From: Halarcobacter sp.
GTDB taxonomy: Bacteria; Campylobacterota; Campylobacteria; Campylobacterales; Arcobacteraceae
DNA length: 64,000 nucleotides
Direction: 5' to 3'
Assembly (NCBI RefSeq): GCF_963675975.1
Contig: NZ_OY780939.1
Location: 186,001-250,000, forward strand
A model generated the notes under the pieces. It did not search any database and was not told where the DNA came from. It saw nothing but the letters and a program-made list of their open reading frames with translations. Positions 55,963 to 64,000 of this stretch are shown here, piece by piece; position 1 is the stretch's first letter, and each line of letters begins with the position of its first letter. A program made the translations under genes and the position numbers.

Positions 55963-55986
55963 AAAGATTTAAATTCTTTTTATAGT
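55956..55986 (+). terminator. Probable terminator at the cysS stop
   Basis: Perfect 12-bp stem ACTATAAAAAGA/TCTTTTTATAGT (55956-55967 with 55975-55986), loop of seven; the T run lies within the stem, and no strong U tract follows. Confidence 0.55.
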
Positions 55987-56067
55987 ACTCACTTTTACTT
56001 TTATTTCAACAAAAATTATATATTATTTGGGTTTTCGATTTTCATAATTTATTTAAAGGAGAAGAAT

Positions 56068-57321
56068 ATGTTCGAACAAAACAAATTCTCTATTATGGCA
56101 ATATCTTCCCTATTTTTTGCAATAACTTTTTTAGCAATTGGTTATGGTATGATTTTAACATTTATTGGTGTATATTTAAAAGAACAAGGTATAAATGATA
56201 TAGCAATTGCTATTATTAATGCTTCATTCTTTTTAGGTGCGGTATGCTCTTCAATATTTAGTCAAAGTATTATTTCAGCAGTTGGGCATATTAGAAGTTT
56301 TGCAACATTTGCAGCTATCATGGTTATCTCATTTTTATTACACTCTGTATTTTTCAATGAATATTTATGGGCTGTACTTAGAGCAATTTCTGGTTTTTCA
56401 TTTTATAGTTTATTAATTATTTTAGAAAGTTGGCTAAATGAAAAGAGTACTCAAGATTCAAGAGGAAAAGTATTAGCAGTTTATACAATTATATTTTACT
56501 TGTCAACTGCCTTAGGACAACTATTTTTAAATGTTGATGAAAACTTTAAACAATCTATTTTTACTATAGGTTCAGTGCTTATACTTTTTTCTATTCTTTT
56601 TATCTCTTTAACAAAAATTAAAGAACCAACATTAAAACCTTTTGAAAGATTTTCTATTCCCAAAGTATATTCAGTTGTTCCTCTTGCTACAACTTCTAGT
56701 TTTTTAGGAGGATTTATTGTAGGTTCATTTTTTACTATGGCACCAGTGTATATTCTTACAAAGTTTAATTCTATTGAGATAGTTTCTTATTTTATGTCAA
56801 TTGCTATTCTTGGTGGGCTTGTATCACAATGGCCAGTTGGAATATTATCAGACAAGTTTGGTAGAAGAAAACTTATATCATGGGTAGCAGCCATAACTTC
56901 AATAACTTCTATTTTATTTTTATTTACTCAAGGTAATATTACATATATTTACATTTGCGCATTTTTATTAGGTCTTACAATCTTTACAATCTATCCTTTA
57001 AGTGTTGCAAGAGCAAATGACGTTTTAGATGAAGATAGTGACTTACTTGAGATTAGTAGAACACTTCTATTCACATATGGAATTGGTTCTTTTATAGGAC
57101 CACTTGTAATTGGTATATTATTAAAATATTATGAATACTCTATGTTTGTAATCTACTTTGCAATTGGTATTTATTTAACATTTTATGCCTTATCTAAGAA
57201 AAGAATCGCCGATGATGAAAGAAGTACTTTCGTTAATATCCCAGTAACTTCTGGTCCTGAATTAACAATGTTAGATCCAAGAATTGATGAAGAGGAAGTA
57301 GTAGTAAGTAATAATAACTAA
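56068..57321 (+). CDS. Major facilitator superfamily transporter, YcaD-like
   Basis: 417 residues with about twelve membrane spans. The LIILESWLNEKSTQDSRGKVLAVY loop and GILSDKFGRRKLI are typical of the YcaD group, whose substrates are unknown. GGAGAAG precedes the ATG. Its last four bases overlap the fbpC stop on the other strand. Confidence 0.87.
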   Translation: MFEQNKFSIMAISSLFFAITFLAIGYGMILTFIGVYLKEQGINDIAIAIINASFFLGAVCSSIFSQSIISAVGHIRSFATFAAIMVISFLLHSVFFNEYLWAVLRAISGFSFYSLLIILESWLNEKSTQDSRGKVLAVYTIIFYLSTALGQLFLNVDENFKQSIFTIGSVLILFSILFISLTKIKEPTLKPFERFSIPKVYSVVPLATTSSFLGGFIVGSFFTMAPVYILTKFNSIEIVSYFMSIAILGGLVSQWPVGILSDKFGRRKLISWVAAITSITSILFLFTQGNITYIYICAFLLGLTIFTIYPLSVARANDVLDEDSDLLEISRTLLFTYGIGSFIGPLVIGILLKYYEYSMFVIYFAIGIYLTFYALSKKRIADDERSTFVNIPVTSGPELTMLDPRIDEEEVVVSNNN

Positions 57322-58322
57322 ACAGTTTTTCTTACTACTTTGATATCCTCTTTATTTATATTTAAAAAGCATTCTGTTTGATTATTATCAAACATTGCTT
57401 TTGTTGTCTTAACCAAAATTTCAACGCTGTCAAAATCTTCTAAAATAATTTCCAACTCATAATAATCTCCACAAAATGAGATATCTTGAATAAGCCCTTT
57501 AATTTCAGTTTCTTTACTACTTACTTCAATTTTATCTATTGAGATAATAGGAACGCTATTTTCATCAATAGAAACTCCAAAAGATTCTGCTAATGCTTTT
57601 GGAAGCTGATTTATTTTATTTAAAAAGTTTGCAACATATAGAGAACTTGGATTATTGAACAACTCTTGAGGTGTTCCATATTGCTCAATCTTTTTATTAT
57701 GGATTATAGCTATTTTATCTGACATACTTAAAGCTTCTTTTTGATCATGGGTTACAAGTATTGCACTTAATCCCATATCTTTTATAAGTTTTTTTAACCA
57801 GATTTTTGTTTTATTTCTAAGTATAGAATCAAGGTTTGAAAAAGGTTCATCAAGTAGGATAACTTTTGGTTCATAAGCTAAAACTCTTGCTATAGAAACC
57901 CTTTGTTGTTGTCCACCACTTAACTCATGGATTTGTTTATTTCTATGTTCAACTAAGTCAAACTGCTTTAATAAACTATCTACTCTTTTTTGTTTTTCTA
58001 ATGCTTTTAATCTATATAAAGCAAACTCAATATTCTCTCTTACATTTAAATGGGGGAAAAGTGCATAGTCTTGGAAAATATAACCAATATCTTTGTGACA
58101 CTCTCTTCTTCCATCTTTTAGTAAACAATGGTCATTTATAAGAATCTCTCCACTATATTCATCTTGTAAAGAAGCAATACTTCTTAAAATAGTACTCTTA
58201 CCACAACCACTAGGTCCTAAAATAGTTACAATTTCACCTTGTAACACATCAAAAGAGATATCTTCTAAAATCTTCGTATTTCCAAAAGAGATTGAAAAGT
58301 CTTTTATACTAACTCCAACCAT
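57318..58322 (-). CDS. fbpC: Iron(III) ABC transporter ATP-binding protein
   Basis: 334 residues. Walker A GPSGCGKST, signature LSGGQQQRVSIARVLA, Walker B VILLDEPFSNLD and switch His in LVTHDQ are present, and a C-terminal regulatory domain follows (about 240-334). One base after the permease stop. Energises iron import with the permease and binding proteins next to it. Confidence 0.93.
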   Translation of the reverse strand: MVGVSIKDFSISFGNTKILEDISFDVLQGEIVTILGPSGCGKSTILRSIASLQDEYSGEILINDHCLLKDGRRECHKDIGYIFQDYALFPHLNVRENIEFALYRLKALEKQKRVDSLLKQFDLVEHRNKQIHELSGGQQQRVSIARVLAYEPKVILLDEPFSNLDSILRNKTKIWLKKLIKDMGLSAILVTHDQKEALSMSDKIAIIHNKKIEQYGTPQELFNNPSSLYVANFLNKINQLPKALAESFGVSIDENSVPIISIDKIEVSSKETEIKGLIQDISFCGDYYELEIILEDFDSVEILVKTTKAMFDNNQTECFLNINKEDIKVVRKTV

Positions 58323-58323
58323 A

Positions 58324-59904
58324 CTAATCCTTAACCATTTTTTTTGCTAAAATCAAGACTGAAATAATCCCAAATAAAACTATAAACATAGCTGGAACAC
58401 TTGATTCTATAATTTGTGATTGATTTACCAACTCATAAGATAAAACTGGAAGTGTATCAAAATTAAAAGGTCTTAAAATCATAGTAAGAGGTAACTCTTT
58501 CATAACCTCAATAAACACTATAATAATACTTACTAATATTGAACTTCTTAGAAGTGGAAAAATCATCTTAAAGAAGGTTTGAAAACCTCCAATTTGCATA
58601 GTTTTACAAGCATCATCATAAGTTTTAGGAATTTTACTAAAACCTGACTCATAATTATTAATTGAAATCGCTAAAAATCTAACCACATAACCAAATATAA
58701 TAGCAACAATAGTTCCACTTAAAAGTATATCAAGCCCTTTATCAATCACACTAAAAAAGCTTAATATTCCAACTGCAACAACAGCTCCTGGAATTGAATA
58801 ACCAAGTTTTACAATTTGTACTAAATATTCTGCAATTTTGCTTTTGTGAACTCTTACATTATATGTAATAATAAAAGCCAATATTGTAATAAGTATAGAA
58901 GTAAATACCCCTAAAGATAAAGTTTGAAGTAAAATTCTAAGAAAATCATCATCTATAATATCTTCATAAGAGATGTAAAACCAATAACTCATTTGTGTAA
59001 ATGGAAGTAAAAATCCAAAAAAGAATGGAATAAAACAAGCTAATATTGCAAGTAATTCTTTTACACCACTTAGTTTTTGTTTTATAATTGGTTTAAAATC
59101 TTTTCCACTACTTTTATATTGTTTATTTCTTCTTTGAAATCTCTCAATAAATATAAGTAAAAATATAAAAAGCATAAGCATAGAAGCTAATTTTGAAGCA
59201 TCTTCAACGCTACCCATTCCAAGCCAAGTTCTAAAAATACCAGTAACAAAAGTTGGTACTCCATAATAATCCATTACACCAAAATCAGCCACAGCTTCCA
59301 TTACAGCTAAAATTACCCCTGCAATAATTGCTGGTCTTGAAATTGGAATAATAACTTTATAAAAAATCTGGAAATTTGATAAACCCATTGTTCTTGAGGC
59401 ATCAATAATAGATGAAGACTCTGCTTTTAAATATGTTTTAGAGATTAAATATACATAAGGGTAAAGAACCAAAGACATGATGATTATTGCACCCTCTATT
59501 GACATAATATCAAAGAAGTTTACTTCATCTAAGCTTTTACCCATAATATCTAAGATAAAAGTAGTAACACTTCCTGTGATATCAAACATCCCTCCATAAA
59601 TATATGACATAATATATGTTGGTATTGCAAAAGGTAAGATTAAGGCATAGTGAAAAAACTTTGAGCCTTTGAATTTATAAAAAGTGGTAATATATGCAGT
59701 TGAAAAACCCATAATACTTGTTAATAATGCAACCCCAAACATTATATATAAAGAGTTGTAAATATATGTAAATAGTACTGTATCAACTAAGTGTTGCCAA
59801 TTTTCACTTTTTGCAAAAATATGAGAGATAAGTATTAGTGCTGGAATTGAAACAAGTAGTGTTAAAAGAACACTACTTATTGTTAGTTTGTTAAATATCT
59901 TCAA
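58324..59904 (-). CDS. fbpB: Iron(III) ABC transporter permease (fused double-length)
   Basis: 526 residues with about twelve spans and two permease modules, each with an EAA-type loop (ASRTMGLSNFQIFYKVIIP at about 170-200; ACKTMQIGGFQTFFKMIFP at about 425-445). FbpB-type permeases have this tandem form. Nine bases after the fbpA stop. Confidence 0.92.
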   Translation of the reverse strand: MKIFNKLTISSVLLTLLVSIPALILISHIFAKSENWQHLVDTVLFTYIYNSLYIMFGVALLTSIMGFSTAYITTFYKFKGSKFFHYALILPFAIPTYIMSYIYGGMFDITGSVTTFILDIMGKSLDEVNFFDIMSIEGAIIIMSLVLYPYVYLISKTYLKAESSSIIDASRTMGLSNFQIFYKVIIPISRPAIIAGVILAVMEAVADFGVMDYYGVPTFVTGIFRTWLGMGSVEDASKLASMLMLFIFLLIFIERFQRRNKQYKSSGKDFKPIIKQKLSGVKELLAILACFIPFFFGFLLPFTQMSYWFYISYEDIIDDDFLRILLQTLSLGVFTSILITILAFIITYNVRVHKSKIAEYLVQIVKLGYSIPGAVVAVGILSFFSVIDKGLDILLSGTIVAIIFGYVVRFLAISINNYESGFSKIPKTYDDACKTMQIGGFQTFFKMIFPLLRSSILVSIIIVFIEVMKELPLTMILRPFNFDTLPVLSYELVNQSQIIESSVPAMFIVLFGIISVLILAKKMVKD

Positions 59905-59913
59905 TGTGCCTTC

Positions 59914-60921
59914 TTATCTCCATCCAGCTTCATCAAAAATTTTAACTGCCAGTGCATTGTATTCACCTAAAGTATTTATAGAGATTTTATCATCATTATA
60001 TGTTCCCCAAGCTTCAACAATTGGATTTAGATTCATACCCTTTACAACTGGATACTCAAAATTATCATTTGCAAATAATTTTTGAGCCTCAGGACTTGCT
60101 AAAAATTCTATAAATTTAACTGCATTTTCTTTGTGTGGAGCATATTTTGTTACCCCTACACCACTTACATTTATATGTGTTCCACCATTTTCAAATGTAG
60201 GAAATATAACCTTTACATTTGATACAGCTTCTTGTTCTGATAGATCTTTTGAACCAGTCATTTGACCCACATAATATGTATTTACAATACCAATTTTACC
60301 TATTCCATTACCTACAGCTTTTACTTGATATCTATCATCACCTCTAGGTCTTCTTTTCATATTTTTTACAACACCTTTTGCCCATTTTAAAGCATACTCT
60401 TCTCCATGGTGAGCAATAACTGCTGCAAGCATTGATTGATTATAGATGTGACTTGAAGATCTAACCATGATCATTCTTTTAAATTCTGGTTTAACTAAAT
60501 CTTCATAAGTTTTAAGTTTATTTTCTAAGTCACTATCTTTTGGTATTACAAAAGCTCTAACTCTTTTTGTAAGAGCAAACCATTCATTATCTTCATCTCT
60601 AAGGTTTTCTGGGATATTTTTTATTAAGTAGTCTGAACTAATTGATTGAAGTAGATTTAATTTTTTTGCTTGATATAATCTTCCTGCGTCAACTGTTATT
60701 AAAACATCAGCTGGAGATTTGTCACCTTCACTTGTTAATCTTTTTATTAATGCATTAGCATCTGCTTTTACTACATTTACTTTTATTCCTGTTTTCTCTT
60801 CAAACATTTTAAATAATTGTTTATCTGTATCATAATGTCTATGAGAATATACATTTACTTCTGATGCTGCAAAAATTGAAGTTGATAATAAGAGTGCACC
60901 TAATAATATTTTCTTTATCAT
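59914..60921 (-). CDS. fbpA: Periplasmic iron(III)-binding protein (operon copy)
   Basis: 335 residues with a signal peptide (KKILLGALLLSTSIFA). Iron-ligand tyrosines sit in VNTYYVGQ; the N-terminal VNVYSHRHYDTDKQLF is typical of class 1 ferric-binding proteins. First gene of fbpABC with a Fur-box-like site upstream. Confidence 0.94.
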   Translation of the reverse strand: MIKKILLGALLLSTSIFAASEVNVYSHRHYDTDKQLFKMFEEKTGIKVNVVKADANALIKRLTSEGDKSPADVLITVDAGRLYQAKKLNLLQSISSDYLIKNIPENLRDEDNEWFALTKRVRAFVIPKDSDLENKLKTYEDLVKPEFKRMIMVRSSSHIYNQSMLAAVIAHHGEEYALKWAKGVVKNMKRRPRGDDRYQVKAVGNGIGKIGIVNTYYVGQMTGSKDLSEQEAVSNVKVIFPTFENGGTHINVSGVGVTKYAPHKENAVKFIEFLASPEAQKLFANDNFEYPVVKGMNLNPIVEAWGTYNDDKISINTLGEYNALAVKIFDEAGWR

Positions 60922-60983
60922 ATCTAACCTTTTTTTAATAATAATTATTGAAATTGTAATTAAATCTTGCTTAATTGCCTCTT

Positions 60984-61012
60984 ATAATAAGAACGATTAT
61001 CATAATAACTAA
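60984..61012. promoter_or_regulatory. Fur-box-like site upstream of the fbpABC operon
   Basis: The stretch around AACGATTATCATAATAAC resembles the GATAATGATAATCATTATC Fur consensus. It lies 65-90 bases upstream of the fbpA start on the minus strand. Confidence 0.6.
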
Positions 61013-61015
61013 TAT

Positions 61016-61047
61016 ATAAAAAGGGAATAGCAAGAACTATTCCCTTT
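61016..61047 (-). terminator. Terminator after the second fbpA
   Basis: Eleven-bp stem AAAGGGAATAG/CTATTCCCTTT (61020-61030 with 61037-61047) with a six-base loop; on the minus strand a T-rich tail follows. Confidence 0.75.
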
Positions 61048-61083
61048 AGATTAGAGTTTTAAATATTATCAAATATTTAAGTT

Positions 61084-62091
61084 TTATTTCCACCCAGCTA
61101 AATCAAATATTTTCACAGCTTGGGCATTATTTTTACCTAAAGTATTGATTGAGATATTATCCGCTTTAAATGTTCCCCAAGATGATACTAAATCAGAGGT
61201 TTTAACACCTTTTAATACTGGATACTCAAAATTTCCTTGTGCAAATAGTTTTTGTGCTTCTGCTGATGCCATATATTCTAAAAATTTAATAGCATTTTCT
61301 TTATTTGGTGCAGTTTTAACAACTCCTCCACCAGAAATATTAATATGTGTTCCACCATTTTCAAATTTAGGGAAGAAAATTTTAACTTTTTTTACTGCCT
61401 CTGCTTGTGACTTATCTTTGTTATCTACCATTTTACCAATATAATATGTATTAGCAATTGCAACTTTCCCTATCCCATTTGCTATAGATTTAACTTGATA
61501 TCTATCATTTCCTTTTGGTTTCATAGCCATATTTGCTACTATTCCTTTTGCCCATTTTAAAGCATACTCTTCTCCATGATGTGCAATGATTGCAGCTAAT
61601 AAAGATTGATTATATGCATTATTTGATGATCTAACCATAATCATACCTTTGAATTTAGGATCAGCTAAAGCTTCATAAGTTGATAACTCTTTTTCTATTC
61701 CCGAACCAATTTTATAAACTGCAACTCTTGACCTTTTTGTTAATCCAAACCATTGATTATCTTCATCTCTTAACTCAGCTGGAATATTCTTTAGTAAAAT
61801 ATCTGAATTGATTGCTTGAAAAATTCCGTCAGTCTTAGCTTTATATAATCTTGCTGCATCAGCAGTTATTAAAATATCAGCAGGAGATTTCTTACCTTCA
61901 TTTTTAATTCTATTAATTAAAGCAGAAGCCTTTGCTTTAACAACATTTACTTTTATGCCCGTTTTCTCTTCAAACATTTTGAACAGCTTTTTATCTGTAT
62001 CGTAATGCCTTGTAGAATAAATATTTACCTCATTTGCACCAAAAAGTGAACATGATAATATTGCACTTCCTAAAATTAATTTTCCAAACAT
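61084..62091 (-). CDS. Second periplasmic iron(III)-binding protein
   Basis: 335 residues, clearly a paralogue of the adjacent fbpA along its whole length (same STRHYDTDK start, NTYYIGK tyrosine pair and ENGGTHIN segment). It has its own signal peptide, its own Fur-box-like site and its own terminator, so it is expressed alone. It probably feeds the same FbpBC permease. Confidence 0.93.
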   Translation of the reverse strand: MFGKLILGSAILSCSLFGANEVNIYSTRHYDTDKKLFKMFEEKTGIKVNVVKAKASALINRIKNEGKKSPADILITADAARLYKAKTDGIFQAINSDILLKNIPAELRDEDNQWFGLTKRSRVAVYKIGSGIEKELSTYEALADPKFKGMIMVRSSNNAYNQSLLAAIIAHHGEEYALKWAKGIVANMAMKPKGNDRYQVKSIANGIGKVAIANTYYIGKMVDNKDKSQAEAVKKVKIFFPKFENGGTHINISGGGVVKTAPNKENAIKFLEYMASAEAQKLFAQGNFEYPVLKGVKTSDLVSSWGTFKADNISINTLGKNNAQAVKIFDLAGWK

Positions 62092-62146
62092 GCTTATCCC
62101 TTTTTTCTTAAGTAAAGAAATTATAAGTAAGCTTTCATTAAATTAA

Positions 62147-62168
62147 TCTTAATAATGATTATCAAAAA
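62147..62168. promoter_or_regulatory. Fur-box-like site upstream of the second fbpA
   Basis: TTAATAATGATTATCAAAA resembles a Fur box, centred about 65 bases upstream of the start codon on the minus strand. Confidence 0.65.
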
Positions 62169-62183
62169 TATAATTATTTTGAA

Positions 62184-62218
62184 CATAAAAAAAGGGAGAT
62201 AGTCGACTATCTCCCTTT
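62184..62218 (-). terminator. Terminator of the rpsF-ssb-rpsR operon
   Basis: Perfect 12-bp stem AAAGGGAGATAG/CTATCTCCCTTT (62191-62202 with 62207-62218) with a TCGA loop; the minus strand then has seven T residues. Confidence 0.92.
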
Positions 62219-62236
62219 TGTTGGTTAAAAATATAA

Positions 62237-62494
62237 TTATTTAACGTATGCTGCGTCAGTTACGTTTTGAGTGTCAACAATATATGGAACTAATGCCATG
62301 TGTCTTGCTCTTTTAATCGCTTTTTCTACCATCTCTTGTGAGTTTTTAGAGTTACCTGTAAGTCTTCTAGGCATAATTTTACCTCTTTCACTCATAGATA
62401 TTTTTAGTAAATCTACATTTTTGTAATCAATGAAATCAATTTTCATCTCTGTATATTTACAATATTTTTTTCCGTATTTTCTTCTTTCTGCCAT
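62237..62494 (-). CDS. rpsR: 30S ribosomal protein S18
   Basis: 85 residues. The S18 core [20 protein letters not shown] and HMALVPYI is clear; the Lys/Arg-rich N-terminus is slightly extended. AAGGA lies upstream. Last gene of the operon. Confidence 0.97.
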   Translation of the reverse strand: MAERRKYGKKYCKYTEMKIDFIDYKNVDLLKISMSERGKIMPRRLTGNSKNSQEMVEKAIKRARHMALVPYIVDTQNVTDAAYVK

Positions 62495-62510
62495 TTTTAA
62501 TCCTTATATT

Positions 62511-63050
62511 CTAGAAAGGTATTTCATCATCATCAATATTGATTTCAGGTATTCTTTGCTCAGGCATTTGATGTGAACCTGAGTTATTCATACCACCATA
62601 ATTATTTTGACCCATATTATTTTGTTGAGGAACTTGTTGTTGATTATTGTATTGTGAACCTTGTTGGTTATAACTGTTTTGTTGGTTATAAGAACCTTGG
62701 TTATCCGACATATTTTGTGAATCCGCTTTTGTATCTAACATTTTCATTGTATCAACTCTAAGAGCATGTCTACTTCTGTTAGAACCATCTTGTGCAGTCC
62801 ATTGTTCAAATACTAATCTTCCTTCCAATAAAACTTTAGAACCTTTTCTTAAATATTGGTTAGCAACTTCGGCACTTCTTCCAAAAATATTGAAATCTAA
62901 AAAGCAAACTTCTTCTTTTTGCTCTCCAGTATTAGTCTTATATCTATGACTTGTAGCTATTGCTGATTTAGCTAATGCAGAACCATTAGGCATATATCTA
63001 AGCTCAATATCTCTTGTTAAGTTTCCTACCATTACTACTTTGTTATACAT
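62511..63050 (-). CDS. ssb: Single-stranded DNA-binding protein
   Basis: 179 residues. OB fold (1-110, MYNKVVMVGNLTRDIELRY), a Gln/Asn/Gly-rich linker (about 120-165) and the acidic tip DDDEIPF that recruits partner proteins. Located between rpsF and rpsR as usual. Confidence 0.97.
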   Translation of the reverse strand: MYNKVVMVGNLTRDIELRYMPNGSALAKSAIATSHRYKTNTGEQKEEVCFLDFNIFGRSAEVANQYLRKGSKVLLEGRLVFEQWTAQDGSNRSRHALRVDTMKMLDTKADSQNMSDNQGSYNQQNSYNQQGSQYNNQQQVPQQNNMGQNNYGGMNNSGSHQMPEQRIPEINIDDDEIPF

Positions 63051-63071
63051 AAGATGTCCTATAAATTTTGA

Positions 63072-63425
63072 TTAGTTAGCTTTTTTAGCTGCCTCTTCGC
63101 TCATTTTTGTCCATGCAGCGATCTCTTTTTTACTTTCATATTTAATGAAAATAAATCTCATAATATTTTCGTTGATTCTATAGTTTCTTTCTATTTCTAA
63201 GATTCCTTCAGTTGAACCTTTGAAGTAAATTACGAAATAGTAACCTCTTTTGTTTTTTTGAATTTCATAAGCTAGTTGTCTTGTTCCCATGTCGTCACAA
63301 GATGAAATTTCACCACCATTTTTTTCGATTGTAGCTTTAACTAAATCGATTTGAGCCTTAGTTTCTTCTTCAGTAAGAGTTGGCTTCAAAATAAACATTG
63401 TTTCATAATGTTTGATTCTTGACAT
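63072..63425 (-). CDS. rpsF: 30S ribosomal protein S6
   Basis: 117 residues with [16 protein letters not shown] and the [17 protein letters not shown] core. GGAG precedes the ATG. First ribosomal gene of the operon; its leader has a small stem with a CCG that may be an S6:S18 autoregulatory site. Confidence 0.97.
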   Translation of the reverse strand: MSRIKHYETMFILKPTLTEEETKAQIDLVKATIEKNGGEISSCDDMGTRQLAYEIQKNKRGYYFVIYFKGSTEGILEIERNYRINENIMRFIFIKYESKKEIAAWTKMSEEAAKKAN

Positions 63426-63496
63426 TAATTATCTCCTTATAGATTGTGCCGGTATCTTTACAAATATCAGCAAGGTTTTTTGTAAAGTCTGTGATT

Positions 63497-64000
63497 TTAT
63501 CTAATTAAAACTGAAATTTTCCTAAGACAAGCTTGTAAATAAAGATTTTGATTTGAGATTTTTGAAGACTTTAATTCCAATTCTACTTCAAGAAGATAAT
63601 CAATTATCTCTGAAAATTTTTCTGGCTTTATGTTCATAGCCAATCTACTTTTCTTTTCCCAAACATTTTTTGGAGGGACAAAACCTAAAATCTCTTTCGC
63701 ATTTGCACTTCCAAAAACTCTAATATAAGAGCTAATCATAAATAGTTGTTGTACAAAAGATGTTACTTGATTTAAAAGATATATCTCATTTATCCCCTCT
63801 TCTAAAAGAGTTTCCAAATCCAAACTTATATCTTGAGAAGCTATAAGATTGTGTAAAAAGTCTTCAAAATTAACTGCACCAATACCAAAACAGTGTTTAT
63901 AAACCAAATCAGGGGTGATAGTCGCATCTAAAATTGCAAGTTTTTTTAAGTCATTCATACATAAAGATAAATCTTGTCTATGCATAAAATATAGATTATT
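63497..64000 (-). CDS. holA: DNA polymerase III delta subunit, 5' part cut by window edge
   Basis: The frame is open through the window edge (codons before the Met at 63985 continue it), so this is the C-terminal 167 residues. MNDLKKLAIL, the FEDFLHNLIASQDI stretch and the helical collar domain fit HolA, the clamp-loader subunit. The position directly before rpsF matches other Campylobacterota. Moderate certainty because the Walker-like N-terminal part is missing. Confidence 0.75.
   Translation of the reverse strand, partial: NNLYFMHRQDLSLCMNDLKKLAILDATITPDLVYKHCFGIGAVNFEDFLHNLIASQDISLDLETLLEEGINEIYLLNQVTSFVQQLFMISSYIRVFGSANAKEILGFVPPKNVWEKKSRLAMNIKPEKFSEIIDYLLEVELELKSSKISNQNLYLQACLRKISVLIR

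Noticed and set aside
1-64000. tRNA, rRNA, CRISPR array or insertion sequence
   Set aside because: No T-loop/anticodon arrangement, no regularly spaced repeat array beyond the four-unit 11-bp cluster, and no transposase frame was found.

Overview
The window looks like chromosomal DNA from a Campylobacterota (Epsilonproteobacteria) species, most likely in the Arcobacter group. The reasons are very low GC, dense short-spaced operons, an HP0268-type small protein beside miaB, menaquinone synthesis by the futalosine route (mqnE), a holA-rpsF-ssb-rpsR block, CcoG, and many sCache/PAS/CHASE sensory proteins with OmpR-like regulators. This assignment rests on gene content and protein resemblance judged by eye; no database search was possible.

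Layout. 1-4.2 kb: peroxiredoxin (cut by the edge), an Alvin-type ferredoxin, ndk, then a DUF177-rpmF-plsX-fabH fatty acid/phospholipid block. 4.3-6.6 kb: a chemoreceptor with a PAS partner (energy-taxis type). 6.6-9.7 kb: azlCD amino acid exporter, an SspB-like protein, a LapG-like periplasmic protease, PabC and a leucine-rich-repeat-variant protein. 9.9-16.8 kb: an atypical response regulator, a cysteine hydrolase, pabB, pyrB, a small protein, ccoG and a response regulator/7TM histidine kinase pair. 16.9-22.9 kb: argD, a TolC-like protein, pyk, an OmpA-type lipoprotein and a MidA-type methyltransferase. 22.9-27.6 kb: aldehyde dehydrogenase with DUF779, divergent from a FIST-domain histidine kinase and its regulator; the shared intergenic region holds four 11-bp-phased direct repeats.

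27.6-33.9 kb is the one clearly accessory stretch. It holds a tight four-gene minus-strand operon: an XpaC-like membrane protein, a TelA-family protein and two membrane-anchored periplasmic beta-propeller proteins. Gene-poor DNA surrounds it, with a decayed tyrosine recombinase fragment and a 13-bp direct repeat. This is the best candidate in the window for a poorly described system, probably an envelope-stress or toxic-compound response module.

33.9-46.5 kb: a CHASE-PAS histidine kinase, ThiS plus a formate-dehydrogenase-like molybdoenzyme, yraN, a ClC transporter, DUF502, dgkA, a Kef-type antiporter, a BioF-like enzyme, carbonic anhydrase flanked by two small envelope proteins, and mqnE. 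46.6-56 kb: a secreted rhodanese, a GGDEF/EAL protein, a GspL/PilM-like bitopic protein, a DUF374 acyltransferase, miaB, the HP0268 protein, nusA and cysS. 56-64 kb: an MFS transporter, an iron(III) ABC transporter (fbpABC) plus a second fbpA, each binding-protein gene with its own Fur-box-like site, and rpsR-ssb-rpsF-holA running off the edge. No rRNA, tRNA, CRISPR array or intact insertion sequence was seen.
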